Of a stretch of 8,794 nt of DNA, positions 6,660-8,794 are shown piece by piece. The stretch's first letter is position 1. Every line of letters begins with the position of its first letter. A program made the translations under genes and the position numbers. This DNA comes from an uncultured Bacilli bacterium (lineage in GTDB: Bacteria > Bacillota_I > Bacilli_A > RF39 > UBA660): positions 1 through 8,794 of the forward strand of contig CAKONF010000034.1 in assembly GCA_934097015.1 (NCBI GenBank), written 5' to 3'. A model generated the notes under the pieces. It saw nothing but the letters and a program-made list of their open reading frames with translations, did not search any database and was not told where the DNA came from.

Positions 6660-7155
6660 TGTACTCAATATTTAAATAAGGATATAGTATTACAAAAGAT
6701 GGAAATAACTACACAGTAAATGGAACATCAAGTATAACAACATCAAAACCAACATTCAAATTTGCAGAAAATGCAAAAAATACATATTCAAGATTTACAG
6801 TAAATGAAACAACATTATTAAATGGAAATAAAATAAATGGAGATTTAACATATCCAATAGGACTTTAACAGCAGATGAAGTAGCATATGCAAGAGCATAT
6901 AAATATCAACAGGAAAATAAAACATATTATTTATATGATTCAACAATAACTTCTTTTTGGTGACTTTTGTCTCCAGTTGGTTATGATGGTTCAAATGTAA
7001 ATATCTGATATGTTAATTATGTTTATGGCTACATTGGTGATACCAGTATTGGCGTCTCTATCGATTTTCGACCTAGTTTGAATCTAAAATCTAGTGTAGT
7101 AGTATCAGGTGGAGATGGGACAAAAGAAAGTCCATACACAGTAAAATTAAGTTAG
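6660..7155 (+). pseudogene. Degenerate C-terminus of a repetitive surface protein (lectin/FGE-like 'LSP…RPSL' family)
   Basis: This stretch codes in pieces for the end of one protein. Frame A (6680-6866) reads GYSITKDGNNYTVNGTSSIT and onward to 'NGDLTYPIGL', then a stop. One T missing near 6864-6866 (TTT where TTTT would fit) moves reading to frame B, which continues 'TADEVAYARAYKYQQENKTY', 'DSTITSFW', TGA, 'LLSPVGYDGSNVNI', TGA, 'YVNYVYGYIG', 'DFRPSLNLKSSVVVSGGDGT' and 'KESPYTVKLS', ending at TAG 7153. Upstream, 'CTQYLNK' (6660-6680) joins if one A is restored. The pattern 'YPIGLxTADEV…W.LSP…RPSLxLKS…GGDGTxxxPY' recalls the C-termini of large, multi-copy surface proteins of gut Firmicutes, from memory. 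Both in-frame TGAs sit where Trp would fit. I see no start, SD or promoter, so it is a dead fragment. Confidence 0.8.
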
Positions 7156-7172
7156 GTTGTCTAACTTTTTTT
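7149..7172 (+). terminator. Intrinsic terminator after the pseudogene
   Basis: AAGTTAG (7149-7155) pairs with CTAACTT (7161-7167) over 7 bp with a GTTGT loop, followed by a seven-T run (7166-7172). It covers the remnant's own TAG stop, so it was probably that gene's terminator and now insulates spoIIGA from the ung operon. Confidence 0.8.
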
Positions 7173-7203
7173 GACAAATTATTTAATAATTATATTTTAT
7201 AAT
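7171..7203 (+). promoter_or_regulatory. spoIIGA-sigE promoter region with possible Spo0A box
   Basis: A perfect TTGACA (7171-7176) and a perfect TATAAT (7198-7203) are 21 bp apart. The Bacillus spoIIG promoter is known for a similarly long spacer (22 bp) and needs Spo0A. The reverse complement of 7170-7178 is TTTGTCAAA, fitting the 0A-box form TTTGTCRAA and overlapping the -35. Against this, a start near 7210 would put the SD at the extreme 5' end of the mRNA. A 16-bp spacing to a weaker TATTTT (7193-7198) is the conventional alternative. Confidence 0.6.
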
Positions 7204-7219
7204 ATACTAGGTGATATAA

Positions 7220-7978
7220 ATGACTATATATTTAGACCTAGTTTTTTTAATTAATTTATTAATGGATTTCTATATATTAACTGGTGTTAAATTTTTACTT
7301 AAATTACAAACAAAACTAATTAGAATAATACTAGGATCTTTAGTAGGAAGTTTATCATTACTTTTATTATTTCTTAAATTAAATACCTTAGAAATAAACA
7401 TATATAAAATTATTATAAGTATAATTATGGTATATATAACTTTTGGAAAGAATAAATTTTTTAATAAACTATTTTATCTTTATATAATAAGTATAGTATT
7501 GGGAGGAAGTATATATTTAATAAATGATAGTTTAGGATATAAAGTAGATGGATTTATATTTATAAATAATGGATATAACATAAATATAATTATTCTACTA
7601 GTATTAAGTCCTTTTATAATATATTTATATACTAAAGAATTTTTAAATTTTAAAAAGAAAATTAATACAATATATAATGTGATTATAAAATTAAAAGATA
7701 AAACATTAAATATAGAAGGGTTCTTAGATACTGGTAATAAATTAATTGATCCGTATTTTAAACGGCCCATTATTTTATTAAATATAAAATATATTAATTT
7801 AAATAAATATAATATTATTTATGTACCATTTAGATCATTAAATAATAATGGTATATTAAAATGTATAATACCTGAATATATATTAATAGATAATAAAAAA
7901 ATAGATAAATGTTTAATTGGTATAAGTCATAATTTAAAATATGATTGTATATTAAATGAAAGGATATTTGAACTATGA
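7220..7978 (+). CDS. spoIIGA: SpoIIGA, sporulation sigma-E factor-processing aspartic protease
   Basis: A 252-residue polytopic membrane protease that cuts the pro-sequence from pro-sigma-E in the mother cell after a forespore signal (SpoIIR in Bacillus). The N-terminal half has five hydrophobic segments (about 5-26, 35-52, 58-76, 84-101, 120-138), starting MTIYLDLVFLINLLMD, as in the family. The soluble C-terminal half carries the aspartic-protease motif 'GFLDTGNKLIDP' with Asp170-Thr171-Gly172; SpoIIGA is thought to dimerise so each subunit gives one Asp. It is shorter than the Bacillus protein (309), mostly at the C-terminus. AGGTGAT (7209-7215) is the SD. Its TGA overlaps the ATG of sigE (ATGA), so protease and substrate are translationally coupled, the usual spoIIG arrangement. 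Confidence 0.92.
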   Translation: MTIYLDLVFLINLLMDFYILTGVKFLLKLQTKLIRIILGSLVGSLSLLLLFLKLNTLEINIYKIIISIIMVYITFGKNKFFNKLFYLYIISIVLGGSIYLINDSLGYKVDGFIFINNGYNINIIILLVLSPFIIYLYTKEFLNFKKKINTIYNVIIKLKDKTLNIEGFLDTGNKLIDPYFKRPIILLNIKYINLNKYNIIYVPFRSLNNNGILKCIIPEYILIDNKKIDKCLIGISHNLKYDCILNERIFEL

Positions 7979-8664
7979 AAAGATTAATGAAATTAATTAT
8001 TAAGTTGTTTTATAAGGATAATATTTGTTTATTCTTAGGAAGTACAGATATTTTACCACCACCATTAAGTAGTGAAGAGGAAACTAAATATCTTATACTT
8101 GCTAATAATGGAGATATAGAAGCTAGAAATAAGCTTATAGAACATAATGTAAGATTAGTTGTTTTTCTTGCTAAAAAATATGAAAATACAGGATATGATT
8201 TAGAAGATTTAGTTAGTATTGGTTCTATAGGGTTAATAAAAGGAATTAATACTTATAAGATGGATAAAAATATAAAACTTGCAACGTATTGTTCTAGATG
8301 TATAGCTAATGAAATATTAATGTTTTTAAGAAAAAATAAAAGAAGAAAAAGTGAAATAAGTTTTGAGGATGCATTAAATTATGATGCAGAAGGTAATGAA
8401 TTACATTTGGAGGATATATTAGGTACTGAAGATGATATAGTATACAAAGAATTTGAAAATAAAATTGATAAAAAAATGTTAGAAAATGAACTAAATAGTT
8501 TAAGCGATAGAGAAAGACATATAATGAAATTAAGATATGGATTAAATAATACTGAGGAATATACTCAAAAAGAAGTTGCTAATATGCTTGGTATAAGTCA
8601 ATCATATATTTCTAGAATAGAAAAAAAAGTTATTAAAAGATTAAAAAGTACTATGAAAGTTTAA
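7975..8664 (+). CDS. sigE: RNA polymerase sporulation sigma factor, pro-sigma-E
   Basis: A 229-residue sigma-70-family factor directing early mother-cell sporulation genes. It aligns with Bacillus SigE: 'LPPPLSSEEE' (27-36), region 2.1-2.2 'LIEHNVRLVVFLAKKYENTG' and 'DLEDLVSIGSIGLIKGINTY' (55-94), region 2.3-2.4 'KLATYCSRCIANEILMFLRK' (101-120), 'NYDAEGNELHLEDILGTEDD' (135-154), and a region 4.2 helix-turn-helix 'YTQKEVANMLGISQSYISRI' (196-215). The N-terminal extension is the pro-sequence, basic and amphipathic (MKRLMKLIIKLFYKDNI) but some 8-9 residues shorter than in Bacillus. Position after spoIIGA distinguishes it from the related sigK. The SD is GAAAGGA (7958-7964), inside spoIIGA. No clear terminator follows. 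Confidence 0.95.
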   Translation: MKRLMKLIIKLFYKDNICLFLGSTDILPPPLSSEEETKYLILANNGDIEARNKLIEHNVRLVVFLAKKYENTGYDLEDLVSIGSIGLIKGINTYKMDKNIKLATYCSRCIANEILMFLRKNKRRKSEISFEDALNYDAEGNELHLEDILGTEDDIVYKEFENKIDKKMLENELNSLSDRERHIMKLRYGLNNTEEYTQKEVANMLGISQSYISRIEKKVIKRLKSTMKV

Positions 8665-8794
8665 TTTTATCAAAAAAATATTTACAAAAAGTACTAGTTT
8701 TGATATAGTATATTTAAGGTAGAAATACCTAATAATACAATTTACGATTCATGAAAAAACAAGAAACATACTTCTTCCCCAACCCCAAAAATCG
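8665..8794 (+). other. Region after sigE, no recognisable gene
   Basis: Besides the promoter, it holds a 5-bp GAAA-capped hairpin AGGTA-GAAA-TACCT (8717-8730) without a T run, so it is not a normal terminator and would lie early in the new transcript. An ATG at 8751 opens a frame to the edge (MKKQETYFFPNPKNR) but has no SD, so I do not call it a gene. The last 25 bases are unusually C-rich (CCCC twice). Confidence 0.5.
8681..8709 (+). promoter_or_regulatory. Sigma-A-like promoter for the gene beyond the window
   Basis: TTTACA (8681-8686) and TATAGT (8704-8709) are 17 bp apart, with a TGA extension at 8701-8703. Each hexamer has one mismatch to consensus. It points right, 17 nt after the sigE stop, and suggests the next gene has its own start of transcription. 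In Bacillus the next gene is sigG, but nothing here identifies it. Confidence 0.55.

Larger units (their letters stand above)
6630..7219 (+). other. 590-bp interval between ung and spoIIGA
   Basis: No intact gene is visible on either strand. It holds about 30 bp of AT-rich spacer (6630-6659), the surface-protein remnant (6660-7155), an intrinsic terminator overlapping its stop (7149-7172) and the spoIIGA promoter region (7171-7219). No tRNA, inverted repeat pair or target-site duplication was evident that would explain how the remnant arrived. Confidence 0.8.

Noticed and set aside
6958..7155. UGA read as Trp across the whole genome
   Set aside because: TGA ends walJ and spoIIGA in ATGA overlaps and ends rlmH exactly at its conserved C-terminus. 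Intact genes use TGG for Trp at the positions I traced.
7975..8664. sigK instead of sigE
   Set aside because: The 'DAEGNELHLEDILGTEDD' segment and the overlap with spoIIGA fit sigma-E.
8717..8730. Hairpin after sigE as a terminator
   Set aside because: The stem is only 5 bp and has no following T run. It also lies downstream of a plausible promoter.
1..8794. CRISPR arrays, tRNA or rRNA genes, insertion sequences with terminal repeats, attachment sites
   Set aside because: I looked for spaced direct repeats, tRNA cloverleaf landmarks and paired inverted ends and saw none that hold up.

Overview
The window is very AT-rich and reads as chromosome of a low-GC, spore-forming Firmicute. It carries the conserved rpsF-ssb-rpsR and rplI-dnaB blocks of that phylum, the Gram-positive genes walJ and rlmH, and a spoIIGA-sigE sporulation pair. 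Shine-Dalgarno sites are strong (AGGAGG type). TGA is a true stop here: it ends walJ, rlmH and spoIIGA, and every Trp I traced in the intact genes is TGG. A mycoplasma-type code is therefore excluded. The lineage could be a gut Bacilli, Erysipelotrichia or RF39-like group, but that is inference.

Layout, all on the + strand: (1) 1-201, tail of an Rpn/PD-(D/E)XK nuclease-transposase-like protein. (2) 202-368, a strong sigma-A promoter and a structured leader that looks like the S6:S18 autoregulatory RNA. (3) 369-1362, rpsF-ssb-rpsR, closed by an intrinsic terminator at 1361-1385. (4) 1398-6629, a promoter and then rplI, dnaB, an M23 peptidase with LysM-like and G5-like regions, walJ, rlmH and ung, very tightly packed (overlaps or gaps of 0-12 nt) and probably one operon. 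(5) 6630-7155, a decayed surface-protein pseudogene with frameshifts and two TGA codons at probable Trp sites. (6) 7149-7172, an intrinsic terminator. (7) 7171-8664, an unusual promoter and the spoIIGA-sigE pair. (8) 8665-8794, a sigma-A-like promoter for the next gene and a C-rich end with no recognisable gene.

The genes serve housekeeping (ribosomal proteins, replication helicase, SSB, 23S rRNA methylation, uracil repair), cell-wall homeostasis (M23 peptidase, WalJ) and mother-cell sporulation control (the SpoIIGA protease activates pro-sigma-E). Most of this is conserved core genome. The less ordinary parts are the rpsF leader with a predicted SD-sequestering helix, the widely spaced TTGACA/TATAAT pair before spoIIGA overlapping a 0A-box-like sequence, the pseudogene, and an M23 gene sitting between dnaB and walJ where Bacillus has purA-walRK-yycHI. 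I saw no convincing new defence or mobile system.
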